From Caballeronia novacaledonica (GTDB lineage: Bacteria > Pseudomonadota > Gammaproteobacteria > Burkholderiales > Burkholderiaceae), in the NCBI RefSeq assembly GCF_900258035.1, contig NZ_OGTP01000026.1:34363-98362 (forward strand): a stretch of 64,000 bases of DNA, given 5' to 3'. The position numbers and the translations under genes are program-made. Positions 8,137-16,492 of this stretch are shown piece by piece. The notes beneath the pieces were generated by a model that saw only the letters and a list, made by a program, of their open reading frames with translations, was not told the origin of the DNA and searched no databases. The first letter of the stretch is position 1; every line of letters starts with the position of its first letter.

Positions 8137-9099
8137 TTACTGCGGCAGCGACAGCCCGCGCGGCAACGGAAACGAAATCGTCTCCTCGATGCCTTCGAGC
8201 GAACGCACGTTGCGCACGCCGAGTTCGCGCAGACGCGCGATCACGGCCTGAGCCAGCACTTCCGGCGCCGACGCGCCCGCCGTCACGCCGATGCGCTTCT
8301 TGCCCTCGACCCAGCGCGGATCGATCTGCGTCGGCGAATCCACCATATATGAGGGAATGCCGCGCTTCTCGGCGACTTCGCGCAGGCGGCTCGAGTTCGA
8401 GCTGTTCGGGCTGCCGACGACGATCACGACATCGCATTGCGGCGCGAGAAACTTCACCGCGTCCTGGCGGTTCTGCGTCGCATAGCAGATGTCCTGCTTC
8501 TTCGGTTCCTTGATCTCGGGAAACTTGCTCTTGAGCGCGTCGATGATCGCGGAGGCATCGTCGACGGAGAGCGTCGTCTGCGTGACATAAGCAATGCGCC
8601 GCGGGTCGGGCAGATCGAGCTTCAAGACGTCCTCGATATCCTCGACGAGATGCATGCCCTCGCCCGACTGGCCCATCGTGCCCTCGACTTCCGGATGACC
8701 CTTGTGGCCGATCATCACGATGTCGAAGCCTTCCTGACGCATCTTCGCGACTTCGATGTGCACCTTCGTCACGAGCGGGCAGGTTGCGTCGAACACGCGC
8801 AGGCCGCGCGCCTCGGCTTCGCCGCGCACCGCTTTCGAGACGCCGTGCGCGCTGAAGATCAACGTCGCGCCTTCGGGCACGTCGGACAGTTCTTCGATGA
8901 AGATCGCGCCTTTCTTGCGCAAATCCGCGACGACATAGGCGTTGTGGACGATCTCGTGACGCACGTAAATAGGGGCGCCGAAGAGCTTGATCGCGCGCTC
9001 GACGATTTCGATGGCGCGATCGACGCCCGCGCAAAACCCGCGCGGCTGCGCGAGCAGGATTTCGACGTCGGTCTGAACTTCGTTGAGGCTTTCAATCAT
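8137..9099 (-). CDS. ispH: 4-hydroxy-3-methylbut-2-enyl diphosphate reductase
   Basis: 320-residue iron-sulfur enzyme that makes isopentenyl and dimethylallyl diphosphate in the last step of the MEP isoprenoid pathway. The three cluster-ligand cysteines are visible in PRGFCAGVDRAIEI (C23), FDATCPLVTKVH and ICYATQNRQDAV, and the substrate-binding histidines in VRHEIVHNAYVV and IGHKGHPEVEGTMGQ. The reading frame is open much further upstream, through fkpB in another frame; the ATG at 9099 (MIESLNEVQTDVEI) lies two bases behind the fkpB stop and gives the family length. The pairing with an FKBP-type isomerase gene is common in proteobacteria. Confidence 0.95.
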   Translation of the reverse strand: MIESLNEVQTDVEILLAQPRGFCAGVDRAIEIVERAIKLFGAPIYVRHEIVHNAYVVADLRKKGAIFIEELSDVPEGATLIFSAHGVSKAVRGEAEARGLRVFDATCPLVTKVHIEVAKMRQEGFDIVMIGHKGHPEVEGTMGQSGEGMHLVEDIEDVLKLDLPDPRRIAYVTQTTLSVDDASAIIDALKSKFPEIKEPKKQDICYATQNRQDAVKFLAPQCDVVIVVGSPNSSNSSRLREVAEKRGIPSYMVDSPTQIDPRWVEGKKRIGVTAGASAPEVLAQAVIARLRELGVRNVRSLEGIEETISFPLPRGLSLPQ

Positions 9100-9101
9100 G
9101 G

Positions 9102-9557
9102 TTACAGAATTCCGATGATTTTCACTTCGAAGACGAGCGCCTGGCCCGCGAGCGGGTGGTTGAAGTCGAACAGCGCCGCGGTCTCGCCGACTTCCTTCAG
9201 CACGCCCGCATAGCGCCCGCCGCCCGGTGCGTTGAATTCGACGAGATCGCCGGGAGAAAAATCCTCGCCGATCATGCTGTTTTCGCGCAGCGTCGCGAGC
9301 GACACCCACTGGATGAGCTCCGGATTGCGCGGCCCGAAGGCCTGATCGGGCGTTAGCTGAAAGGTCGAATGGTGGCCGACCTTCAAGCCCAGCAAAATCT
9401 CTTCCAACGGTTCCGCGAGCTGGCCTGCGCCGAGCAGGAGCGTCGCGGGCTTGTCCGCGAACGTGTTGACGATGTCGGCACCCTCGGAGAGCGCGAGCCG
9501 GTAGTGAAGCGTGACGTGCGAACCGGGTTTCACCTCGGAGATATCGATGATGCTCAT
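9102..9557 (-). CDS. fkpB: FKBP-type peptidyl-prolyl cis-trans isomerase (FkpB/SlpA)
   Basis: 151-residue FKBP of the SlyD/FkpB class, with an insert-in-flap domain. N-terminal strand VTLHYRLALSEGADIVNTF is followed by LAEPLEEILLGLKVGHHSTFQLTPDQAFGPRNPELI, the conserved SlpA region, and the fold closes with DFNHPLAGQALVFEVKIIGI. It lacks the histidine-rich metal-binding tail of SlyD. Such proteins act as folding helpers in the cytoplasm. It is the upstream partner of ispH with a two-base gap. The divergent radC start is 204 bases away. Confidence 0.9.
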   Translation of the reverse strand: MSIIDISEVKPGSHVTLHYRLALSEGADIVNTFADKPATLLLGAGQLAEPLEEILLGLKVGHHSTFQLTPDQAFGPRNPELIQWVSLATLRENSMIGEDFSPGDLVEFNAPGGGRYAGVLKEVGETAALFDFNHPLAGQALVFEVKIIGIL

Positions 9558-9761
9558 GAGTATTGGATGTGGCCGTTCGTTTGAAGGCAGGGCGCGGGCC
9601 CGGCATGGGGCGGCTTTTCGGCGCGAGGCGGCGAAGCGCGCGGCGCCGGTGCGAACCGGACGCCAAAACCGCTATTGTAAGACAGAGTTGCGCCGCGACG
9701 CGTCACGCGGCCGTGTCCTGCGTGCGCTGGCCCGCGCGACAAGACGTCCCGGAGGTCCGCG

Positions 9762-10508
9762 ATGAGCGCCGATCTGCGGCTCGTTACGCCGCCCGCCTCG
9801 CCCGACGAAAACATCGCTGCGATCGCGCCCTTCATGTCGATCCGCAAATGGGCGCGTGCCGACCGTCCGCGCGAGCGCCTGCTCGATACCGGCCCCGCGT
9901 CGTTGTCGGACGCGGAACTGTTCGCATTGTTCCTGCGCACCGGTGTCTCTGGCGTGACAGCCGTCGATGTTGCGCGACAACTCCTGCGGCGCTTCGGATC
10001 GCTGCGCGGCGTGCTCGACGCGTCGGCTCCGGAGTTGCGCGAGCAACGTGGCATCGGGCCGGCGCGCGCGGCGACGCTGCTCGCCGTGTCCGAACTGTGC
10101 CGGCGCGCGCTGGCGGAGAAGGCGCGCGATCGCGAACTGCTGAACACGCCGGGCACCGTCGAGGATTATCTGCGGCTCTTGATCGGAACGCGGCCGTACG
10201 AGGTATTCATCTGCCTGTATCTCGACGCGCGCCATCAGTTGCTGCACGCCGAGGAGTCCGCGCGCGGCTCGCTCACGCGCGTCGCGGTGTATCCGCGTGA
10301 AATCGTTCGCCGTGCGCTCACGCTCAATGCGGCGGGGCTCATCGTCGCGCATAATCATCCGTCGGGCGGCGTCGATCCGAGCGCGAACGACCGGCGCCTG
10401 ACCAAGACGCTGCAGGACGCCCTGACGCTCATCGACGTGCGGCTGCTCGATCACATCGTCGTGGCGGCGAACGAGGTGTTCTCGTTCGCGCGGCAAGGCT
10501 GGCTGTGA
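9762..10508 (+). CDS. radC: RadC family protein (JAB1/MPN domain)
   Basis: 248-residue RadC-like protein. The N-terminal half (PRERLLDTGPASLSDAELFALFLRTG, then LREQRGIGPARAATLLAV) is the helix-hairpin-helix-like domain and the C-terminal half carries the JAMM zinc motif HNHPSGGVDPSANDRRLT. The biochemical role is unsettled; the historical DNA-repair assignment in E. coli was not upheld. The rpmB-rpmG pair follows on the same strand, an arrangement shared by many proteobacteria. Divergent from fkpB. The ATG at 9762 overlaps no other gene and gives full family length. Confidence 0.92.
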   Translation: MSADLRLVTPPASPDENIAAIAPFMSIRKWARADRPRERLLDTGPASLSDAELFALFLRTGVSGVTAVDVARQLLRRFGSLRGVLDASAPELREQRGIGPARAATLLAVSELCRRALAEKARDRELLNTPGTVEDYLRLLIGTRPYEVFICLYLDARHQLLHAEESARGSLTRVAVYPREIVRRALTLNAAGLIVAHNHPSGGVDPSANDRRLTKTLQDALTLIDVRLLDHIVVAANEVFSFARQGWL

Positions 10509-10528
10509 TCGAAAGGGCCATAAATGGT

Positions 10529-10558
10529 TTGATATTGCAGCGTTTTTCCTGTTACAAT
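10529..10558 (+). promoter_or_regulatory. promoter of rpmB-rpmG
   Basis: TTGATA and TACAAT are spaced by 18 bases, each close to the sigma-70 consensus. The -10 box lies 195 bases before the rpmB ATG, which would give a leader of about 185-190 bases. Confidence 0.65.
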
Positions 10559-10564
10559 CCGCGT

Positions 10565-10752
10565 TTGCTTTTCTCAACCCACCTGTTCTGAGTACGGTGT
10601 ACCGCAGGGTAAACTGGGCGCAGTCCTCATTGGCATAACCGTGCTGCCAAGTCCCCGATCGGCAAATTGGGCGATAAGAGGCATCGAACTGAAAGCGGGT
10701 GCTTTCGTTTCGAGCGTTCGACTCAGACGTAACGTGTATTAGGAGTGTCCTC
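10565..10752 (+). promoter_or_regulatory. long 5' leader of rpmB-rpmG
   Basis: The stretch between the predicted promoter and rpmB holds no gene but has local structure, for example GAAAGC-GGGT-GCTTTC near 10692-10707. Long leaders are common in ribosomal protein transcripts, where they can bind the encoded protein; whether this one does so is not known. A good ribosome-binding site (AGGAG, 7-base spacing) sits at its end. Confidence 0.4.
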
Positions 10753-10986
10753 ATGGCACGCGTATGCCAAGTAACTGGGAAAGGCCCGATGTCGGGCAAC
10801 AACGTTTCCCACGCAAACAACAAGACCAAGCGTCGTTTCCTGCCGAACCTGCAGAACCGCCGTTTCTTCGTTGAAAGTGAAAATCGCTGGGTCCGTCTGC
10901 GCGTTTCGAACGCCGGCCTGCGCCTGATCGACAAGAACGGTATTGACGCCGTGCTCGCAGATTTGCGCGCACGCGGTGAAATCTAA
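10753..10986 (+). CDS. rpmB: 50S ribosomal protein L28
   Basis: 77-residue L28 (bL28). The N-terminus MARVCQVTGKGPMSGNNVSH and the following NNKTKRRFLPNLQNRRFFVE are the family signature. AGGAG lies 7 bases ahead of the ATG. Twelve bases downstream begins rpmG, with its own AAGGAG, so the two large-subunit proteins are made from one mRNA. Confidence 0.97.
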   Translation: MARVCQVTGKGPMSGNNVSHANNKTKRRFLPNLQNRRFFVESENRWVRLRVSNAGLRLIDKNGIDAVLADLRARGEI

Positions 10987-10997
10987 GGAGCACGCAA

Positions 10998-11165
10998 ATG
11001 GCCAAGGGCGCACGCGACAAGATCAAGCTGGAATCGACCGCAGGCACGGGTCACTTCTACACGACGACCAAGAACAAGCGCAACATGCCGGAAAAGATGG
11101 CGATCAAGAAGTTCGATCCCGTCGTCCGCAAGCACGTTGAGTACAAGGAAACCAAGATCAAGTAA
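10998..11165 (+). CDS. rpmG: 50S ribosomal protein L33
   Basis: 55-residue L33 (bL33): MAKGARDKIKLESTAGTGHF, then YTTTKNKRNMPEKMAIKKFDP. It lacks the CxxC pairs of zinc-ribbon L33, so it is the cysteine-free form typical of proteobacteria. AAGGAG precedes the ATG by 7 bases, and a strong terminator follows the stop by 34 bases. Confidence 0.97.
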   Translation: MAKGARDKIKLESTAGTGHFYTTTKNKRNMPEKMAIKKFDPVVRKHVEYKETKIK

Positions 11166-11199
11166 CCCCTTGATTTCGAGATTCCTGAACGAAGACAGC

Positions 11200-11233
11200 A
11201 AAAAGCCCCGCAACTGCGGGGCTTTTTGTTTTT
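11200..11233 (+). terminator. terminator of rpmB-rpmG
   Basis: AAAAAGCCCCGC and GCGGGGCTTTTT form a long perfect stem with a 4-base loop, followed by GTTTTT. Confidence 0.92.
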
Positions 11234-11350
11234 CGGCGCGATGTTCACACGCTTTACACACGATCGTGCGGGGGTTTTCGCTGTCACCGAATGTTCACGC
11301 GGGTTATGCTTGCCGGCTATCGACAAGAACATGGACGGAGAGCGGGCAGC

Positions 11351-12949
11351 ATGAATTTCGATGTAGCGATCGTAGGAAGCGGACTCGCGGGCCTGAGCGT
11401 CGCGCTGAATCTGGCTGAAACGCGACGTGTCGCGATCCTCGCGAAGCGCGCGGCGAGCGTCGGCGCGAGCGACTGGGCGCAGGGCGGCATCGCGGCTGTG
11501 CTGGATTCGGCCGACAGCGTCGACAATCACGTCGACGATACGCTCGTGGCCGGCGGCGGCCTGTGCGACGAAGCCGCGACGCGCTTCATTGTCGAAAACG
11601 GGCGCGCGGCGATCGAATGGCTCATCGACGAAGGCGTGCCGTTCACCCGCGATGTCTCGGCCGAGCTCGGCTTCCATCTGACGCGGGAAGGCGGACATAG
11701 CCATCGCCGGATCATCCACGCGGCAGACGCGACCGGCCACGCCGTCGTCACGACGCTCGCCGAACGCGTGCGCAACCATCCGAACATCACCGTTCTCGAA
11801 GATCACTACGCGATCGATCTGATCACGTCGGATCGGCTCGGGCTGCCCGGCCACCGCTGCCACGGACTCTACGCGCTCGATCTGAACACAGGCCGCACCG
11901 TGACCATTCAGGCGCCGCACACCGTCCTCGCGACGGGCGGCGCCGGCAAGGTTTATCTGTACACGACGAACCCCGACACCGCGACCGGCGACGGCATCGC
12001 GATGGCGTGGCGCGCGGGCTGCCGCGTCGCGAACATGGAGTTCATCCAGTTCCATCCGACGTGCCTTTTTCATCCCTACGCGAAGTCGTTCCTGATCTCC
12101 GAGGCGGTGCGCGGCGAAGGCGGCGTTCTGCGGCTGCCCGACGGCACGCGTTTCATGCCCGCGCACGACGAGCGCGCCGAACTCGCGCCGCGCGATATCG
12201 TCGCGCGGGCGATCGACTTCGAGATCAAGAAGCGCGGCATCGACTGCGTGTATCTCGACATCAGCCACCAGCCGCGCGCGTTTCTCGAAGAACACTTTCC
12301 GACGATCCTCGCGCGCTGCCGCGAATTCGGCATCGATATCTCGAAAGAGCCGATTCCGGTCGTTCCCGCCGCGCATTACACGTGCGGCGGCGTCGTCACC
12401 GATCTCGCGGGGCGCACGGATCGTCCGGGGCTATACGCGGTCGGCGAGACGTCGTACACGGGTCTGCACGGCGCGAACCGGCTCGCGAGCAATTCGCTGC
12501 TCGAATGCCTCGTGATCGGCCGCGCGGCGGCGCAGGCGATCGAAGCGGACGGATTCTCGAACGGCTGTCACGCCGAATTGCCCGACTGGGACGAAAGCCG
12601 CGTGTCCGATCCGGACGAGGAAGTCGTCGTCGCGCACAACTGGGATGAACTGCGGCGTCTGATGTGGAATTACGTGGGCATCGTGCGCACGGACAAGCGC
12701 CTCGCGCGCGCGCAGCATCGGCTCGCCCTGCTGCGCGACGAGATCCACGAGTACTACGCGAACTTCAAGGTGAGCCGCGATCTGCTGGAGTTGCGCAATC
12801 TCGTGGATGTGGCGTCGTTGATCGTGGAAAGCGCGTGTTCGCGGCGCGAGAGCCGCGGCCTGCACTACAGCCGCGACTGGCCCGAAACTTTGCCGAAAGC
12901 GCTGCCGACGGTGCTGACGCCGCCCGCCGCGCGCCGTACGAGTATTTAA
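11351..12949 (+). CDS. nadB: L-aspartate oxidase
   Basis: 532-residue FAD enzyme that oxidises aspartate to iminoaspartate, the first step of de novo NAD synthesis. The N-terminal dinucleotide-binding motif is VGSGLAGLSVALNLAE; GASDWAQGGIAAVLD, GGHSHRRIIHAADATG, EFIQFHPTCLF and GLHGANRLASNSLLECLV mark the succinate dehydrogenase/NadB flavoprotein family, and the last phrase is the NadB active-site/FAD loop. An in-frame ATG 60 bases upstream exists, but the one at 11351 (MNFDVAIVGSG) begins right at the FAD strand. It is convergent with nadC, and their stop codons overlap by four bases (TTAA). Confidence 0.95.
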   Translation: MNFDVAIVGSGLAGLSVALNLAETRRVAILAKRAASVGASDWAQGGIAAVLDSADSVDNHVDDTLVAGGGLCDEAATRFIVENGRAAIEWLIDEGVPFTRDVSAELGFHLTREGGHSHRRIIHAADATGHAVVTTLAERVRNHPNITVLEDHYAIDLITSDRLGLPGHRCHGLYALDLNTGRTVTIQAPHTVLATGGAGKVYLYTTNPDTATGDGIAMAWRAGCRVANMEFIQFHPTCLFHPYAKSFLISEAVRGEGGVLRLPDGTRFMPAHDERAELAPRDIVARAIDFEIKKRGIDCVYLDISHQPRAFLEEHFPTILARCREFGIDISKEPIPVVPAAHYTCGGVVTDLAGRTDRPGLYAVGETSYTGLHGANRLASNSLLECLVIGRAAAQAIEADGFSNGCHAELPDWDESRVSDPDEEVVVAHNWDELRRLMWNYVGIVRTDKRLARAQHRLALLRDEIHEYYANFKVSRDLLELRNLVDVASLIVESACSRRESRGLHYSRDWPETLPKALPTVLTPPAARRTSI

Positions 12950-13812
12950 AGCAGACGCATCGAGAAATCGGTCGCGCGCACATCTTTCGTGAGCGCGCCG
13001 ATCGAGATGCGATCGACGCCGGTTTCCGCGATCGCGCGAACCGTGTCGAAGTTCACGCCGCCCGACACTTCGAGCAACGCGCGGCCCGCCGTCATGCGCA
13101 CGGCGTCGCGCATCATGTCGAGCGTGAAGTTGTCGAGCAGGATCGATTCGGCCCGATGCGCCAGCGCCGTTTCGAGTTGCTCCAGCGTTTCCACTTCGAT
13201 CTGAATCGGCACGCCCGCATGCAGTGCGAGCGCGGCATCCATCGCCGCGCCGACGCCGCCGGCCGCCGCGATGTGGTTTTCCTTGATCAGCACGCCGTCG
13301 TAGAGCGCGAGGCGCTGGTTCGCGCCGCCGCCTACGCGCACCGCGTACTTCTGCGCGAGCCGCAGGCCCGGCAGCGTCTTGCGCGTATCGAGGATGCGCG
13401 CGCGCGTGCCTTCGATCGCCTCGACGTAGCGGCGCGTCGCAGTCGCGACGCCCGAGAGCAATTGCAGGAAATTGAGGCCGTTGCGCTCTGCCGTCAGCAG
13501 CGAGCGCGCGGGGCCGGTGAGCAGCACGACAGGCGCGTTCGCCGCCATGCGATCGCCTTCGCGATACTGCCATTCGACTTCGATCGACGAATCGACGCGG
13601 CGCATCACTTCGTCGAACCACGGCACGCCGCACAAGACCGCTTCCTCCCGCACGATGATGCGCGCGGTGCGGCGTGCCTCGGCGGGCACGAGACGCCCGG
13701 TGACATCGCCGCTGCCGACATCTTCGTCGAGCGCGTCTTCGACATTGCGGGCGAGCGCGGCATCGAACGCCTGGCCGTATTGGGCGCGGACTTCTTCGAG
13801 CAATGACATCAT
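12946..13812 (-). CDS. nadC: nicotinate-nucleotide pyrophosphorylase (quinolinate phosphoribosyltransferase)
   Basis: 288-residue quinolinate phosphoribosyltransferase, converting quinolinate and PRPP to nicotinate mononucleotide. Signature stretches are NFLQLLSGVATATRRYVEAI, ILDTRKTLPGLRLAQKYAV (the DTRKTxPG motif), RVGGGANQRLALYDGVLIKENHI, and the C-terminal LEVSGGVNFDTVRAIAETGVDRISIGALTK. The frame is open far upstream across nadA; the ATG at 13812 (MMSLLEEVRAQ) overlaps the nadA stop as ATGA. Translation is thus coupled to nadA. Confidence 0.95.
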   Translation of the reverse strand: MMSLLEEVRAQYGQAFDAALARNVEDALDEDVGSGDVTGRLVPAEARRTARIIVREEAVLCGVPWFDEVMRRVDSSIEVEWQYREGDRMAANAPVVLLTGPARSLLTAERNGLNFLQLLSGVATATRRYVEAIEGTRARILDTRKTLPGLRLAQKYAVRVGGGANQRLALYDGVLIKENHIAAAGGVGAAMDAALALHAGVPIQIEVETLEQLETALAHRAESILLDNFTLDMMRDAVRMTAGRALLEVSGGVNFDTVRAIAETGVDRISIGALTKDVRATDFSMRLL

Positions 13813-14936
13813 GCCGCCCCTACGTTCGTGAACAACGACGCGTCTTTCGCCAGATCGCCGCTCGCCTGCACGCGCTTCTTGTGACGCGCGGCGAAGTCGA
13901 GCATGCGGTCGATCGGCACGCGCGCGCGCCGCCCGATGGCCGGATCGACGTGGATCTCGTTGTGACCGCGTTCCAGCACGTCGGCGAGATTTGCGAGGCC
14001 GTTCATCGCCATCCACGGACAATGCGCGCAGCTCTTGCAGGTTGCGCTGTTGCCGGCCGTCGGCGCTTCGATGAACGTCTTGCCCGGCGCGGCGAGCCGC
14101 ATCTTGTGCAGGATGCCGAGATCCGTCGCGACGATGAAGCGCTGCGCGTCGAGCTTCACGGCGGCGTCGATCAGTTGCGTGGTCGAGCCGACGACATCCG
14201 CGAGCGCAACGACGCCTTCCGGCGATTCCGGATGCACGAGAATCTTCGCGTCGGGATATTGGTTGCGCAGCAGGTCGAGTTCGATGCCCTTGAACTCGTC
14301 GTGAACGAGACACGAGCCCTGCCACAACAGCATGTCCGCGCCGGTCTTCTTTTGGATGTAACCGCCGAGGTGACGGTCCGGCGCCCACAGGATTTTTTCG
14401 CCGCGCGCATGGAGATCGGCGACGATTTCGAGCCCGATCGACGACGTCACCATCCAGTCCGCGCGCGCCTTCACGGCCGCGCTCGTGTTCGCATACACGA
14501 CGACGGTGCGGTCCGGATGCGCGTCGCAGAAAGCGGAGAATTCGTCGGCGGGGCAGCCGAGATCGAGCGAACAGGTTGCGTCGAGATCGGGCATGAGCAC
14601 GCGCTTGTCGGGGCTCAGAATCTTCGCGGTCTCGCCCATGAAGCGCACGCCCGCGACGACCAGCGTTTTCGCCGCATGATCGCGGCCGAAACGCGCCATT
14701 TCCAGCGAATCGGCGACGCAGCCGCCGGTTTCGTCGGCGAGTTCCTGCAGTTCGGCGTCGACATAATAATGTGCGACCAGAACCGCCTCTTCCCGCCGCA
14801 GCAGCGCGCGGATGCGCTCTTTCAACTCGCGCCTCCGTTCGGCCGAAGGTGCGTCCGGCACCCGCGCCCACGCTGCACCCACTCCACACGTCAGGCCTTG
14901 CGGCCGGTCGTACTCGACGCTCCTGATCGCTTCCAT
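13809..14936 (-). CDS. nadA: quinolinate synthase A
   Basis: 375-residue [4Fe-4S] enzyme that condenses iminoaspartate with dihydroxyacetone phosphate to quinolinate. Cluster cysteines are expected among GGCVADSLEMARFG, CSLDLGCPADEF and CKSCAHCPWMAMN, all present; other conserved pieces are VAHYYVDAELQELA, SPDKRVLMPDLDATC and HPESPEGVVALADVVGST. The ATG at 14936 (MEAIRSVEYDRPQG) is chosen over a TTG 30 bases earlier; an AGGAG lies close in front of it. With nadB and nadC it supplies the whole aspartate-to-NaMN branch. Confidence 0.95.
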   Translation of the reverse strand: MEAIRSVEYDRPQGLTCGVGAAWARVPDAPSAERRRELKERIRALLRREEAVLVAHYYVDAELQELADETGGCVADSLEMARFGRDHAAKTLVVAGVRFMGETAKILSPDKRVLMPDLDATCSLDLGCPADEFSAFCDAHPDRTVVVYANTSAAVKARADWMVTSSIGLEIVADLHARGEKILWAPDRHLGGYIQKKTGADMLLWQGSCLVHDEFKGIELDLLRNQYPDAKILVHPESPEGVVALADVVGSTTQLIDAAVKLDAQRFIVATDLGILHKMRLAAPGKTFIEAPTAGNSATCKSCAHCPWMAMNGLANLADVLERGHNEIHVDPAIGRRARVPIDRMLDFAARHKKRVQASGDLAKDASLFTNVGAA

Positions 14937-14989
14937 GTCTCCTGTCCCCGCTTGCAACTCAAGCAAAACGAAATGCGAAATCGGCCGCC

Positions 14990-15021
14990 AAAAAACAAAG
15001 ACCCCGCCAGAGCGGGGTCTT
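14990..15021 (-). terminator. terminator of the desaturase gene
   Basis: On the minus strand AAGACCCCGC, a 4-base loop and GCGGGGTCTT are followed by TTGTTTTTTGG. It lies about 34 bases past the desaturase stop and separates that gene from nadA. Confidence 0.88.
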
Positions 15022-15054
15022 GTGACGTTCTTAAATTTTAACGGATATCGCGCG

Positions 15055-16251
15055 TCAGGCGTAGCGGCGCAGACGCAGCGCGAAATCCTGCAGCGCCTTG
15101 ATGCCGCTTTCTTCCGCGCGATGGCACCAGTCCTGCAATTGCGTGACCAGTTGCTCGCGCGATGCGTTGGAGCGGTCCCACATCGCCGACAGATCCTTGC
15201 GCAATTCGATGAACGTGCGCAATTTCTGGTTATCCGACGTCAGTTCCGGCAGTTGCTTGAGCTGCGGCTCGTTCAGGCCGTCCTCTTCCTTATGGAACCA
15301 CGTGCGCGCGCCGCGCATCAGTTGATACTTCTCGCGTGCGCCGGCTTCCTTCAGCTTCGCCATTTCCTGCGCGTAGGCGCGCTTGAGCGCCTTGCCGTAA
15401 CGCGCCATCACTTCGTAGCGGTTCGACAGCACGGCCTGCAACGTGTCCTGATCGACAACTGCCTTGCTCGCCGCGAGCTTCGGCGTCGGCGCGATTTTCT
15501 TCACCTTCGCGAGGCCGACCATGGACATCAGGCGGATATACAGCCAGCCGATGTCGAACTCGTACCACTTGCTCGACAACTTCGCGGAGGTCGCGAACGT
15601 GTGGTGATTGTTATGCAGTTCTTCGCCGCCGATCAGAATGCCGAGCGGGAAGATGTTCGTCGACGCATCCGCCGAGTTGAAGTTGCGATAACCCCAGAAG
15701 TGCGCGAGACCGTTGACGACGCCAGCCGCCCAGAACGGAATCCAGATCATCTGCACGGCCCACACCGACAGACCGACGATGCCGAACAGCGCCACGTCGA
15801 TGACCATCATGACGCTGATGCCGAGAATCGGGTAGCGCGTGTAGACGTTGCGTTCCATCCAGTCGTTCGGCGTGCCGTGACTGAACTTGCGCATCGTTTC
15901 TTCGTTTTTCGCTTCCGAGCGATAAAGTTCCGCGCCTTCGAGCAGCACCTTCCAGATGCCGCGCGTCTGCGGGCTGTGCGGATCTTCTTCGGTTTCGCAT
16001 TTCGCGTGGTGCTTGCGGTGAATCGCAGCCCACTGGCCGGTCAGCATGCCCGTGGTCATCCACAGCCAGAACCGGAAGAAGTGGCTCGCCACGGGATGCA
16101 GGTCCAGCGCGCGGTGCGCCTGGCAACGGTGCAGATAAATCGTGACGCCGGCGATCGTGACGTGAGTCATCGCGAGCGTGAACAGCAGAATCTGCCACCA
16201 GGAAAAGTCGAGCAATCCGTTGGCGAGAAATTCGAGGGAAGAATTCAGCAA
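15055..16251 (-). CDS. membrane fatty acid (acyl-CoA type) desaturase
   Basis: 398-residue integral-membrane di-iron desaturase, introducing a double bond (probably delta-9) into acyl chains. The three histidine boxes are HRCQAHRALD (H41, H46), HRKHHAKCETEEDPH (H78, H81, H82) and ELHNNHHTFATSAK, in the spacing of the stearoyl-CoA/acyl-lipid desaturases. Hydrophobic helices flank the boxes. About 150 residues follow the third box and are soluble and charged, longer than the minimal catalytic domain; homologues in this group share such tails. The start is a TTG at 16251, as no ATG occurs before residue 28, inside the first helices; its ribosome-binding site is weak. It is a single-gene unit with its own terminator. 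Confidence 0.88.
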   Translation of the reverse strand: MLNSSLEFLANGLLDFSWWQILLFTLAMTHVTIAGVTIYLHRCQAHRALDLHPVASHFFRFWLWMTTGMLTGQWAAIHRKHHAKCETEEDPHSPQTRGIWKVLLEGAELYRSEAKNEETMRKFSHGTPNDWMERNVYTRYPILGISVMMVIDVALFGIVGLSVWAVQMIWIPFWAAGVVNGLAHFWGYRNFNSADASTNIFPLGILIGGEELHNNHHTFATSAKLSSKWYEFDIGWLYIRLMSMVGLAKVKKIAPTPKLAASKAVVDQDTLQAVLSNRYEVMARYGKALKRAYAQEMAKLKEAGAREKYQLMRGARTWFHKEEDGLNEPQLKQLPELTSDNQKLRTFIELRKDLSAMWDRSNASREQLVTQLQDWCHRAEESGIKALQDFALRLRRYA

Positions 16252-16492
16252 GGCGGTTTACCTGTGTAGCTGTGAAATTCGGGAAAAATGGCCAGTCGAA
16301 ACTGACTTCGAGCAACTTGTTGTGCACATGAAAGGATCATGCGCAGGTTCGATCGCATTCTACTGCATGCGTTCCAAGTCTTTGTCCTAAAGGTAAAATT
16401 TTTTGAATCGTACCAAAACAAGGGAAAACTCACGCCCCGAATTGATGTTGATTCTCTAGCCAAATCGAAGGATCGAGTCCTTCGATCAGCAA

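Noticed and set aside
7828..8352. Plus-strand frames crossing the region between livJ and ispH
   Set aside because: They run through a bidirectional terminator and antisense to ispH with biased composition; no start signal.
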